Assembly (NCBI GenBank): GCA_964020085.1
Contig: OZ026604.1
Coordinates: 9,088,132-9,152,131 of the forward strand
From: Micromussa lordhowensis
Lineage: Eukaryota > Cnidaria > Anthozoa > Scleractinia > Lobophylliidae
DNA length: 64,000 bases
Reading direction: 5' to 3'
The notes below the pieces were generated by a model. The model was not told the DNA's origin. It saw only the letters and a list, made by a program, of their open reading frames with translations, and searched no databases. The position numbers and the translations under genes were made by a program. The stretch's first letter is position 1. Every line of letters begins with the position of its first letter. This document shows positions 10,704 to 19,690 of this stretch, one piece after another.

Positions 10704-11357
10704 GACGTTGCGCTGATTGGATAATTTACAATGCATCCTGACCTGATCTCGACGAGAGCGAAAACTTCGCTGGATAAAATAGGTCTCTGTCGGGATATTC
10801 ATCAGGTTGCTATTTTCATCTTCGACAACCGAATATTTGTCGGAAAAAAGTGATCGTTTCGACAGAGGTCTGTGTTCAGGTTCTTGAGCTGTAGCTCCGA
10901 ACGTGCTTTCCTTTAGACGCTTGGCCTTCGGAGTGACTCCAGTCGGGGATCGCTGGTGTCGGGCTGAATACCTTTCCCTCGTAGGAGTTCGTGGACCGCT
11001 TTCCTTTGCATTTTCTACCGCCGAACCAACCGCAAACGCTTTCTGTAACTCCACGAACAGTTTGTAGCAATTGACAATCTTCCTCGCACATTTCTTGCAA
11101 ACAGAACTGCTTCCATCGTGCGAGGCAATAATCTTCAAATCGAGTAGTAATTGGGCAAGAATTATTGATTTTCCACTCAAAACATTGGAAAACTCTTTGT
11201 TACAGGTTTCTAAAAACAGTGGGACTGTAGCGACACAAGTCCCAAAAATTGTTTGCCCGATTTCCCGCCGTTGCGGTAAGTTAGCGCGCTCTTTGATACA
11301 TGCATAGATTACCTTGCTGAGTGACTGTATCACGAACATTTTAAATAAATGATTCAA
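10704..11357 (-). CDS. Uncharacterised protein with ZAD-like Cys motif
   Basis: An open frame of about 215 residues starts at ATG 11357. Residues about 35-110 hold 'GTC', 'ETC', then 'VCKKCARKIVNCYKLFVELQ', reminiscent of the C-terminal half of a ZAD-type zinc-associated domain (paired Cys with a following helix). After that come Ser/Arg-rich, phosphorylation-prone sequences ('PRTPTRERYS', 'RSPTGVTPKAKRLKE') suggesting a nuclear basic protein. The frame runs into the MITE target site at 10704-10712. A donor-like 'gatcag|gtcagg' just before the MITE suggests the exon ends near 10736. No zinc fingers are visible downstream. Identity is uncertain. Confidence 0.4.
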
Positions 11358-11590
11358 ACCGTAACAACAGCTGTTTTCTTTGTGTTATTTAACGCATTGT
11401 TTTGTTCTTATCAGCTGATGCTATTCGCTGAAATGCAGATACCTTTTATCCAATAGAAACCAGTATTAAAACAAAAGTAGAACCCAGGCCCATCACCAGA
11501 AGATGCACGGAATGCCTGCTGGCAGTTTAAAATTGTTTACGAACGAAAGGCGTGTTTTCGCCGCTGTTTTGGGTGAATAACTTCTTCAAA

Positions 11591-12109
11591 ATGATCAATC
11601 TTGTCGGTATTTTTGCTTCTGATGATGGTAAGCAGTTGCTTTCTCGCTTATATTTAGAAATTTTCTAGTATTATGCGGAAAAATGTCCCAAGGATGCGGA
11701 GGATGCGGAAGAAGGCGAATTATGCGGATCCTGTCAGATGAGTGCAGTGTAACCCAGAGTTTTTTCCTTTTCAGCTGATACTAACATAGCATTTCATAGG
11801 CTGTACTTTAAGGTGGCGCACCCAAAAGTGCAGTGTAACCCAGACTTTTTTTTTTCCATATGCTGCTACAAAAAAAAAAGGGACACATTCTAACCCAGAG
11901 TTTTTATGTAAAGCATTGATATTCATGTCTAACCTTGTAGGGTTTCATGAGATGTACATGGTTGTAAAGAAAATTTTGGTTGTTGTGGTTTTAGATTAAT
12001 ATTTATTGTATTCTACTTTGGTTGTAGTATTTTGTAGATGCCTTGAGTAAGGGCAAATTTCTCCGGGACTTTGGCACTCACACTGAGATGATTGATTTAG
12101 AAGGCTCAG
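11591..12109 (+). CDS. Putative two small exons of an unknown gene (11591-11627, 12038-12109)
   Basis: An ATG at 11591 opens a 12-codon exon ending at a 'gtaagc' donor after 'GATGATG'. An acceptor 'tattttgtag' at 12037 opens a 72-nt exon ending at a 'gtatgt' donor. Both junctions are phase 1, and the joined frame reads through without a stop ('MINLVGIFASDD' then 'ALSKGKFLRDFGTHTEMIDL'). The matching phases are the main argument. The segment lies 234 bp upstream of, and divergent to, the gene starting at 11357. I do not recognise the protein and find no third exon before the THAP gene. Confidence 0.3.
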
Positions 12110-12375
12110 GTATGTTTTGCAATAATTACAATGCTCTGAAAGGGATTTAGCCATAGACATTAGAGATATGGTATAGTTTTTGCCAAAGCCTTTTAATTAT
12201 TGTGAGCACAATGTTCTTGTATAACAGAACATTGCCTACTCATTATGGGGCCACCAGCACAATGAAATGTCATGATGTCATTGGAACTTCAATGATGTAT
12301 ATTAATTTTTTTAATTTTTATTATGAAGAAAGTTGTACATGAAGTGCCTTTACAGGGTCCGAAATTGCGACTCAC

Positions 12376-12458
12376 TGGTCGCCAGCTGGCGACTCGCGTT
12401 TTTAATCTTGGGATGGCGCCGAATCGTGGTTTCTTCTTCGTCATTTTCGCCGTTTGAA
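12376..12458 (-). CDS. THAP gene, exon 2
   Basis: On the minus strand an acceptor 'ttttcaaatgcag' precedes this exon and a donor 'gtgagt' follows it. Joined in phase to exon 1 it continues with basic residues and 'RFGAIPRL'. This matches the end of THAP domains, which finish with a short conserved aromatic/Pro turn (AVPTIF-like). The two-exon split within the last quarter of the THAP domain is common in animal THAP genes. Downstream exons were not found. Confidence 0.6.
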
Positions 12459-12599
12459 CTGCATTTGAAAATACAGGAAAACACAAATAAGAAAGATGAA
12501 AATTAACATTCAAGAAAATTTCACAGAGATCGTAAATAAACAAAACCATATGGCAAGCGAGAGCAATTGTCTTCTACTGTATATCATAGCCGTACTTAC

Positions 12600-12831
12600 A
12601 TGTTTCGAAATCTTCTACGTCGAAGTGTTTTTCGCAGGTAAACACTTTGTTGTTTTCGATCCTTTTTCGAAATTCATGGTCGATCTCACGCGTCTTTGTG
12701 ATCTCACTCAACCAATCGTGCCGCCATTTCTTGTGTGCCTCGTCCTTCGCCGCGGGCAACTTCCAAATACCGATCCCTTTCGTTCTTCTACAACTCCCAC
12801 AGCCAAACACAGCGCAATTATCTCCAGGCAT
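12600..12831 (-). CDS. THAP-type zinc-finger protein, exon 1
   Basis: Starting at ATG 12831 the protein reads '[16 protein letters not shown]', then 'GIGIWKLP', '[11 protein letters not shown]', '[17 protein letters not shown]'. This is the C2CH pattern (C-x4-C ... C-x2-H) of the THAP domain, with the expected Trp and Phe core residues. It ends at a consensus donor 'gtaagta' in phase 1. THAP domains bind DNA, both in P-element-type transposases and in host regulators. The gene is head-to-head with the PIF/Harbinger transposase that starts about 180-230 bp away, so it could be an accessory gene of that element or an unrelated host gene. Confidence 0.75.
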
Positions 12832-13011
12832 GACGACTAATGAACTATATAGCTATAACACTTATCGAATTGAGACTAATCTGAGCTAAAAATCCGGCGA
12901 AATACAGCTTAAGTCTCCGCACATTCACGTTACTCCTATCGCCATGTTGATTTCCTTGTGCACGGTCATGATCACGTGACTAAGGGAAAACCATAACAAA
13001 GACATCGGCCT

Positions 13012-13929
13012 TTGATGTTCACCGGGTTTCATAACCAGTCTCCTCTACTAACTATGGTGAGCATGTACAGCCGACGGAGGGAAAAGTCACGGGCCAGAAA
13101 GCCAAGAAAGGCATGGATACGATCAGGGCGAACCTCTCAATGGTGGGATAACTTTGTGAGTGGCCTAATGTTGGAGGAGGAGTGGAAGGAGAACTTCAGG
13201 ATGTCGAAGTCGACTTTCCTTAAGTTGTGTGATGCCGTTAGGCCATTTCTTGTGAAACAATGCACGAACATGCGAATGCCTGTGTCTGTAGAAAAGCAAG
13301 TGGCAGTGACCCTGTACTATCTTTCGGATGAAGGGAGATACCGCAAGGTAGCGAACGCTTTTGGGCTTGCAAAATGCACAGTGTCTGTTATTGTTCGAAG
13401 GGTGTGCACTGTTATCTCAACTGTTCTCTCCTCAATATATTACACTACCCAAGACTGAAAATGAACTGGAAGAAGCTGTTCAACAATTTTATAGCAAGCA
13501 TGGCTTTCCTCAATGTTTTGGTGCAGTCGATGGAACACATATTTTTATAAAACAACCCAATAAAAATGCAACTGATTTTCTGAATCGCAAAAACAGATTC
13601 TCTGTAAACGTGCAAGCCACCTGCGAATACAAGTACTGTTTCTCTGATGTTGTTATTAAATGGCCAGGAAGTGTACATGATTCTCGCATATTTTACAACT
13701 CTGCTTTAAACAATATGCTGAGAGATGGTGCCATCCCACCACTGTATAATCATTTAACACCAGACACTGAGCCAGTTCCTGTTTGTGTACTAGGAGATCC
13801 AGCTTATCCCTTGTTGCCTTACCTCATGAAAGAGTTTCCTGGAGGAGGCAATACTGTCCTGGAGCAATACTTTGGATACTGTCTAAGCTCTGCTCGGATG
13901 GTAATTGAATGTGCTTTTGGGAGGCTTAA
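13012..13929 (+). pseudogene. PIF/Harbinger DDE transposase, 5' part
   Basis: The first frame (13012-13458) carries the N-terminal helix-turn-helix region ('FRMSKSTFLKLCDAVRPFLV', 'KVANAFGLAKCTVSVIVRRV'). A frameshift near 13440 leads into 13445-13929 with the DDE_Tnp_4 core: 'FGAVDGTHIFIKQP' (first Asp), 'WPGSVHDSRIF' (second Asp), 'VLGDPAYPLLPYL' and 'ARMVIECAFGRLK' (catalytic Glu). All acidic residues survive. The coding line is cut at 13930 by a TTAA-flanked insertion and continues at 14652. The upstream methionine is uncertain; 13054 is an alternative start. The Myb partner lies at 16178-19203. Confidence 0.88.
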
Positions 13930-14651
13930 GGTAGCATCCCACCCCAAATGTGACCATTTTGGGAAAAAATATTTTTCTCGATAGGAAGACTGACCTTACT
14001 CCTATCTTTGTTTTAAAAAAAAAAATCGAAAAAATATTGTTTCTACGGGAAGTTATGGACAAAATAGTGTTTAATGTCATTCAACCGGAAGAACGTCTCT
14101 GAAACTGTTTTGCTCTTTTTCTCGAAACTATATTTTCAAGAAATTGGGCGCACGTTTTAAGTTCGCGTGCAGCGAATGTTCAACCGTTTTGGCTCAAATT
14201 TGGGGAGAAGGTTCCTATACAACGTAGCTCAAAAACCGTGTCGGCGTTTTTCTTTTTTTCAGTTCTTTCTAAAGTTATAAATAAATGAAGTAACAAGAGC
14301 GATATTTTTTCGAACCTCGAAGTTTAACCAGGCGTAAAAAACAAACCAGGCAAGATATCAAAATTCGCCGACACGGTTTTTGAGACAAAGGTGTTAAGAA
14401 CTCGGCGCAATGTTTGTCACTTCCTTCTGATCACCTCCGACTGCACAGGAACTAAATATTGCAAGCCATGTACTTTTGCAAACCGATCGCTATATTTTTA
14501 AGACATTTATCTTTTTTCTTTTAATAAATACGGTATGGTAATCTTCAATTATTAAGCTTTCAGAAAATATATAGTTTGCCAGGGTTTTTATTTAATGTCT
14601 CGCCTTAAAACGGTGCGAACGCGAAGCGGTCATTTGGGGTGGGATGCTACC
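13930..14651. mobile_element. 722-bp TTAA-targeting non-autonomous transposon inside the transposase
   Basis: Termini 'GGTAGCATCCCACCCCAAAT' and its exact reverse complement flank the element, with TTAA at 13926-13929 and 14652-14655. TTAA duplication plus TIRs is the signature of piggyBac-like insertions. Removing the element and one TTAA brings the two halves of the transposase next to each other at the conserved 'GRLK' block. Inside, a second inverted pair ('caaaaaccgtgtcggcg' near 14230 and 'cgccgacacggtttttg' near 14367) encloses about 120 bp. No coding sequence is evident inside. Confidence 0.9.
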
Positions 14652-14655
14652 TTAA

Positions 14656-14906
14656 GGGCAGATTTGGTGCCCTTTCGCAGAGAGATGGACATAAACATTG
14701 ATGATCTCCTAATAGTCATTCATGCATGCTTTGTATTGCATAACTTTTGTGAAATCAGCAATGATTATATCCCTTAAGAAGATGTTGACAGAGCTTTTCA
14801 GTATGACAATGAGTTTCAGCCACCTACTTCCTCTCCTGGCAGACAGCAAAGTACGGAAACTCAAAGTAAAAGAATAAGAGAAGCATTTGTGCAATTTTTT
14901 GATTAA
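14656..14906 (+). pseudogene. PIF/Harbinger transposase, 3' part
   Basis: The frame resumes after the insertion. It holds 'FRREMDINIDDLLIVIHACF' and 'VLHNFCEISND', the conserved C-terminal helix of PIF/Harbinger transposases. A stop at 14775-14777 interrupts it, yet the same frame continues open to a natural end at 14904-14906 with a Ser/Gln-rich tail and a final 'REAFVQFFD'. A one-base shift relative to the 5' half also exists near 14660. With these lesions the copy is not functional. Confidence 0.8.
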
Positions 14907-15103
14907 ATATTTACTTCAAATGCACCATTTCTGTCTTGAAGGACAACTAAGGCATTTAATAATGCAAAACACTGAGCCTAAATCTGATAACAAGTGCATT
15001 TTTGACAGTAGTTATTGTTTCTGAAATTAAACTTGTGCTAATTTGCTCTACTGTGCATTAATTGCACCAACTTTAACATGCTTTAAGGACCCCATGTCTA
15101 CTT

Positions 15104-15293
15104 AACAATTGGTTCATGCTTTAGCGTGCTCTATCGAGTTATGGAGCACGCGGGAAGTTTGGAGAGCACGAAAGAAGCGTAAGAGTTGCCCGAGGCGATA
15201 GCCGAGGGCAACTCTAGCTTCTTGAGTGCTCTCCAAACTTCCCAAATGCTCCATAACTCGATAGAGCACAGCTAAAAGCATGAACCAATTGTT
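15104..15293. mobile_element. Foldback MITE, about 190 bp
   Basis: Arms beginning 'aacaattggttcatgct' and ending 'agcatgaaccaattgtt' pair over some 80 bp, including 'gtgctctatcgagttatgga'. The centre is 'gttgcccgaggcgatagccgagggcaact'-like (itself palindromic). The internal 'cacgaaagaagcgtaag' marks it as the same family as 8680-9074. A truncated terminus ('agcgtgctctgtcgagattt') recurs at 15752-15782. Confidence 0.85.
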
Positions 15294-15443
15294 TTATAAC
15301 ATAGCCGGTGGAATTGTGCAGCAAATCCGACGCGAAAAACGGACAAAAATATTCAGAAGCGATTGTTCGCGGTAAGCCTGATTTCCAAGAACAGCTGCAA
15401 ATATATATATGTAACAATTTAAAACGGAAAAATTTAAGCTTAC

Positions 15444-15660
15444 CTTTGAAGGCTGAAATACAACAGTTTGTCATTTGCTTGGTTTTGTTAGAGTGTCTTT
15501 CTTTCAAAATTTGGTCCATTTCACTCACGGAAAGAGACGCAAATCGTGACGGCGTGTTTTGCTCTTTTTCAGCCTGATTTAAGAAGTCTAGGCCAAGCGA
15601 AAAGGTTGCAAAATTGTCTTCGTTATTGGACTGGTAGGCCGAGTTTCTATTTGTATTCAT
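15444..15660 (-). CDS. Crypton/DUF3504-like N-terminal exon (second copy)
   Basis: From ATG 15660 the exon encodes an acidic, Asn-rich leader and then 'RFASLSVSEMDQILKERHSN' with 'KTKQMTNCCISAFKG', and stops at donor 'gtaagc' in phase 1. It is paralogous to 10307-10529, with which it shares exon end and phase; the leaders differ completely. A candidate acceptor 'atatttgcag' lies 50 bp downstream, but the sequence after it shows no recombinase signature. It lies in the spacer between the Harbinger transposase and its Myb partner, so it may be a separate insertion. Confidence 0.45.
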
Positions 15661-16177
15661 AATTGTCGTGAAACTGATATTTTATCCCCGCGCTAACAAT
15701 GGCGCTCGCGTGAAAAAAAAAATTTCTGGCGAAGCGATTTGCTCACGCTGTCAGCGTGCTCTGTCGAGATTTGGAGCACGCTTACGTATACTGAATTTGA
15801 TTGCGTGGCTCTGCTAGCTATGTTATAATTATTCTTATATGACACTGCCTGGGGTTTTAGAATTTAATTATATTATTGAGGGAGTGTCAGATTTAAAAAC
15901 AAAAGAAACGAAATCCCTTGCGTAATGTATGAGTTTTTCATGAAGGTTTTAAATTTAAGATTCAATAAATTGAAGTCAAACATTTTCAATTTAGTCTCTT
16001 ATTTCTTCTGAGCATAAACACTGTGTGGAGAATAATCAGTGCAAAATAAAATAAAATGGCCACATTTAGCCAAACTTGAGACAATTTTCAAAAGTTTTCA
16101 GTGATGCAATATTTTTTTTCAAGACGACAAAAGACAAAGCTCTCAAATGGACTTATTTTTTCTTTTCTGAAAATTGT

Positions 16178-16633
16178 TCATAACTTAGTAAAGTCATTGT
16201 TCCTGTTCATAGTGGCACGATACGAAAACTCAGGGAAATCATAAACGCTTGCCGTGTGATGTACTTCTTGTGATGCTGAGAATGGTGAAGGCTGGGACAG
16301 GAGACTACCGACAAGGCCAAAACCATTGTTGAGGGTTGATGTCAATGACGTAAACACCTGAAGAAGCGAATCCATTGTTTTCTGGTGCTTTTTATCTGCC
16401 TCCTCCATCTGGTCGAGTACTTTTCTTTTCAGTTGGAGGTCTTCTCTAGCTACAGCCAACAGCAGGTTGTCTGTCGACAGTTTCTTTGTCAATTTACTGT
16501 CTCGTTTTCCTCTAAGTTGTTTTTGCAGCAGTTGCCTTCGTTCTGCTACTTTGTCATTGGGGACTGACTCTGTCTCTTCCGTTGAGGCGACAGGTAAATC
16601 TTCTGCTAAACTATCCACGCTGCCATCGTCGAG
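16178..16633 (-). pseudogene. Harbinger Myb-like accessory protein, C-terminal part
   Basis: The frame encodes an acidic stretch, then 'KVAERRQLLQKQLRGKRDSK' and a coiled-coil-like region 'LQLKRKVLDQMEEADKKHQK', ending in an aromatic tail near 16178. This is the usual layout of the C-terminal half of Harbinger Myb/SANT proteins (linker plus dimerising helix). Its N-terminal half is at 18766-19203. The two are separated by a 2132-bp insertion with an exact 9-bp duplication (ATCGTCGAG), and the frame is maintained across the site. The gene converges on the transposase, as in autonomous Harbinger elements. Confidence 0.75.
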
Positions 16634-16650
16634 CGGCGGGTCTAAAACGC

Positions 16651-16720
16651 AGGTCACGGGTCACGGGTCACAGGTCACGGGTCACGGGTCACAGGTCACG
16701 GGTCACGGGTCACGGGTCAA
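16651..16720 (+). repeat. Minisatellite, left TIR (ggtcacggg units)
   Basis: About eight copies of a 7- to 8-bp core 'gggtcac' with regular 'aggtcac' variants every third unit. Its reverse complement lies at the other end of the element. Unequal length of the two arrays indicates slippage since insertion. Confidence 0.9.
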
Positions 16721-17129
16721 AATTTGAGGTTTTTTTACAATCCGGAAAAATTTTCTCCTCTTGCGAAGCTATACATACAAACATCTATAGTACACATGCA
16801 AACTATACATACAAACATCACAAAAGCACGATTTGATTGTGACAAAATGAAACTCGTTACTGGATTAGTGTGTTTCACATCTCTATATGTTGTTTCACTT
16901 ATCAATTGCATACAGTTTTAAGAAAAATGCAAAAATGTTTTGATTTTAATTCAGCCGGACTTCCCATAAATCGCAAAAATTAATACACAGCAAGAAAATC
17001 AGTCTGTTACAATTGCTAAAATGAGTTTCTGCAAAATACAAAAAACGCCGATTAGCAAAAAGAGACTGCCGCAAAAATTTAGCGTTACACGGTAGTTAAC
17101 GGGCCATCTCAATTTTTCTTATTTTTGTA

Positions 17130-17590
17130 CAACATATTTTTTAATTATTCTTTTTATTGCTGGTTTTTGCGCCATCGAAAATATAAATCGAAACCATTCT
17201 ATAAATCAAGTCCAGACTCTGAGAAAATGATAGATGATTGACATGTAAACGACCTCGCCAATATTTTTTCGCGCGTGACAGAAACATCTCTCATTGAATT
17301 TTGCTATTCAAAAGAAACGCTCTCTACAGCTTCGACACATTGAAAGTAACAAGTCCTCTATTATAAGAACTGTTCTTTTAGCAGAAACTTGAGCGATAAC
17401 TCCTCTTGTGACCTACGCGCGAGCCAGAAATAATGTCGCGCAACGCATCAACTTGAATAATCAAACGTACCAGTACTCTATTACAAAATGAACTCTGTCG
17501 AGTGGGGTCTTATATCTGATGAAACTTTAAAGGAATTTTATAACGACTGGTAATATGTAATTTTGGAAATGATGACGTCACATTAAAACG
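17130..17590. repeat. Diverged repeat related to 690-1350
   Basis: See the partner at 690-1350. Here it sits inside the Mutator-like element, upstream of the Penelope fragment, and ends with 'gatgacgtcac'. It may be an untranslated or promoter part of the Penelope-like element or an older cargo repeat. Confidence 0.45.
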
Positions 17591-17849
17591 TCCAATTACC
17601 AATATTACCTCTCATGGCCCCACCTAAAAAGCCCCTGTAGTGCCAAGCCTCGACACTCGGTGAATTATCTACCATTGCGCGCTGGCGAGCTGCCGTTGGT
17701 GTCGACATGGATATGGATTGCTCTAGTTACGTGGTAAGATAATCTTAATAGAAAATGTATGAAATAGGGCACATTATGACCAATTAAACCCGGACAGGGG
17801 CCTGCTAGTCAACAAAGCTATTTGCTGGGACTACAACGATTTTTAGATT

Positions 17850-18098
17850 GGGAAAACGAAGCGAAGACTTCACGACCGGAAAACGGAACATTTCAAGGCC
17901 CTTTCAAAACACGATCACTCTTCTGCAATTGCTGATCACGTTAAAACAACTGGTCACAATATCAACTGGGACCATTTTGACATTTTGGCATCCGGCAAGA
18001 CTGATTACCATTGTCAAGTTAAGGAGACTTTGTTTATTCAAGAGTTAGAGCCAGTTTTGAATGCCAATGTCAGCAGTGAAAAGCTTTTACTCTATTAA
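17850..18098 (+). pseudogene. Penelope-like element, GIY-YIG endonuclease C-terminus
   Basis: Read in the frame whose stop is TAA at 18096-18098, the segment gives 'HSSAIADHVKTTGHNINWDH', then 'KETLFIQELEPVLNANVSSE' and 'KLLLY'. This is the conserved C-terminal half of the Penelope GIY-YIG endonuclease: the SAIADH block, the GH-I-W motif, the catalytic Glu in 'KETLFI' and the P-LN motif. The N-terminal GIY..YIG residues and the reverse transcriptase are not present upstream, so this is a 5'-truncated copy carried as cargo in the Mutator-like element. The 500 bp after the stop are AT-rich and show no gene. Confidence 0.75.
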
Positions 18099-18636
18099 GA
18101 AAGCCTTTTCATTGTCCCTTTACAGACAGTTTCCGTTTGAAACGTCTTAAATTTCTATTGCAGATGTTTTCTGTCTAGGTTCCAGACCCCCATTTATACA
18201 GTATAAAAAGCTTTCCAAAAAATTTGTAACGCTTACACTTTTGAAAATGTATGTTGGCTACCATACGAAACGTCAAGGTTAGAAAATGAACGTTTTTAAT
18301 ATGTTTATCACCGCTGTTTGTTTTATATTTTTAGGTCACAAAGTTGTTTAAATTTTATATCCGTTACCATTGTTAGTAAAGTTAAGTCCCAACTTCATAT
18401 CGGTTACTTATCGATGTAGTTCCATAGTCCGTTGCTCTTGTAGATAAAAAATCTATAAAAATGTACCTTATTAACGTTGTTTTCTATATGGGATTGACCG
18501 TTGAGGCTTAATTCGTTTTTTACATCTATGTATGTAGTGCGACTATTGTCGTGTTACGAAAAAAGGATATTCCATTATCTTTATTTGTCTTAATGTCTTT
18601 ACTTCATTAAAGTAAAAAATTAATTATCAGTAGCCT

Positions 18637-18752
18637 GTGACCCGTGACCCGTGACCTGTGACCCGTGACCCGTGACCCGTGACCTGTGACCCGTGACCCG
18701 TGACCCGTGACCCGTGACCCGTGACCCGTGACCCGTGACCTGTGACCTGCGT
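18637..18752 (-). repeat. Minisatellite, right TIR (gtgacccgt units)
   Basis: Around sixteen 'gtgaccc' units with occasional 'gtgacct' variants. It is the reverse-complement partner of 16651-16720 and longer than it. Confidence 0.9.
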
Positions 18753-18765
18753 TTTAGACCCGCCG

Positions 18766-19203
18766 ATCGTCGAGTTCTCTCGATGAATCTAGGTCTATTG
18801 ACGAAGTGTCAATACCACCTGTAATGGACTCAACTGCAGAAGCACCAGACCATATCTCACAGCACTCTTCATAGAAGGTGGTAACCACTCTTCCCCCTCC
18901 ACTGCGTCTTCCCTTGTCCACTGCCTTTCGGAAGTTTAACTTGATCCTTTTTAGTTTGTTTTGGATTCGGTCTTTGTTGAAGCTTCGTGACGCCTCGATC
19001 GGTACGTCGGGGGAATTTCTCTTTGTCGTCACCAGGGTACTTTTCCAAAAAAACCTTTTGGTGACGTCTTCGTACTTGCTTCTGACCGATTCCCAATCAA
19101 CGCCTTCCCCCGCTTTTCCTGCTTTGTAGTCTATAACTACATGTAGCAATAAATTAATTTCTTCATCAGACCACATAAAGTTTTTGTCTGCCGCTGCCGC
19201 CAT
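18766..19203 (-). pseudogene. Harbinger Myb/SANT-like protein, N-terminal part
   Basis: The frame begins at ATG 19203 with 'MAAAADKNFMWSDEEINLLL', the first helix of a Myb/SANT (trihelix) domain. 'DWESVRSKYEDVTKRF' and, after a linker, 'NKLKRIKLNFRKAVDKGRRS' and 'TFYEECCEIWSG' follow, all typical of the DNA-binding partner of PIF/Harbinger transposases, which escorts the transposase to the nucleus and binds TIR-proximal sites. Truncation at 18766 is due to the Mutator-like insertion; the remainder is at 16178-16633. Apart from that insertion both halves are open, so the gene broke recently. Confidence 0.82.
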
Positions 19204-19309
19204 GTTTGATTTGCCGCGTACTGCAAGGGCTGCAACATGATTGGTTTAAAGCATTAGCGATAACCAATCACAACAGAGCCGTAAAAAAGCCATTCAAATG
19301 CCGCGACTG

Positions 19310-19446
19310 GTCTAAAATTTGCACGGATCCGTGTAAACACCACTGCAATCTGTAACAGAATTTGCACAGATCCATGTAAACAGGCGGTCCAGGAACAAAA
19401 TTCGTCCGTGCAAAAATTCGTCCGGACCCGTGTAAACGGAGCCTAA
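19310..19446. mobile_element. Probable right terminus of the Harbinger element
   Basis: Three imperfect units of about 25 bp ('tgcacggatccgtgtaaac', 'tgcacagatccatgtaaac', 'tccggacccgtgtaaacgg') precede an end whose inner-to-outer reading is 'ggctccgtttacacgggtcc', followed by TAA. PIF/Harbinger elements end in G/C-rich TIRs with a 3-bp TWA duplication. I could not find a matching left TIR upstream of 12376, so the left boundary is undefined. Confidence 0.45.
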
Positions 19447-19605
19447 CGATTAATAGAGTTTGACAGTTTGCATAACCGGCATGGCGGTAAATGAAAAAAG
19501 CAAAGTTAGCTTCTGAAACTCCGTTCATTACAATCCTCGTGTGAGGTTAGGAGTAAAATTAAATGTTGAACCTTTCTGTTTTTATGGTTTATTCTATTGC
19601 CCTTT

Positions 19606-19690
19606 TAGCCTGCGAACACAGCCGTTTGTCCTTGCTCCTCGCCGCGGCTAGTAGCTACATTGTAGGAGAAACGGCTGTATTCGCAGGCTA
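19606..19690. mobile_element. 85-bp foldback MITE with 9-bp target duplication
   Basis: Ends 'tagcctgcgaacacagccgt' and '...acggctgtattcgcaggcta' are inverted repeats. TTGCCCTTT flanks both sides exactly (19597-19605, 19691-19699). The TAGCC terminus and the 9-bp duplication match 10576-10703, suggesting one Mutator-type MITE group. Confidence 0.88.

Larger units (their letters stand above)
16634..18765. mobile_element. Mutator-like element with minisatellite-containing TIRs
   Basis: Both ends begin CGGCGGGTCTAAAACGCAGG and continue into tandem 'ggtcacggg/ggtcacagg' units, on opposite strands at the two ends. The array covers about 70 bp on the left (16651-16720) and about 115 bp on the right (18637-18752). 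The flanks are ATCGTCGAG at 16625-16633 and 18766-18774. Nine-base duplication and long TIRs point to the Mutator superfamily. No MULE transposase is inside; the interior carries a repeat also seen at 690-1350 and a Penelope endonuclease fragment. It split a Myb-like gene. Confidence 0.88.

Noticed and set aside
16651..18752. CRISPR-like or telomeric array
   Set aside because: Units are 7-8 bp, contiguous without spacers, and form the ends of a transposon.
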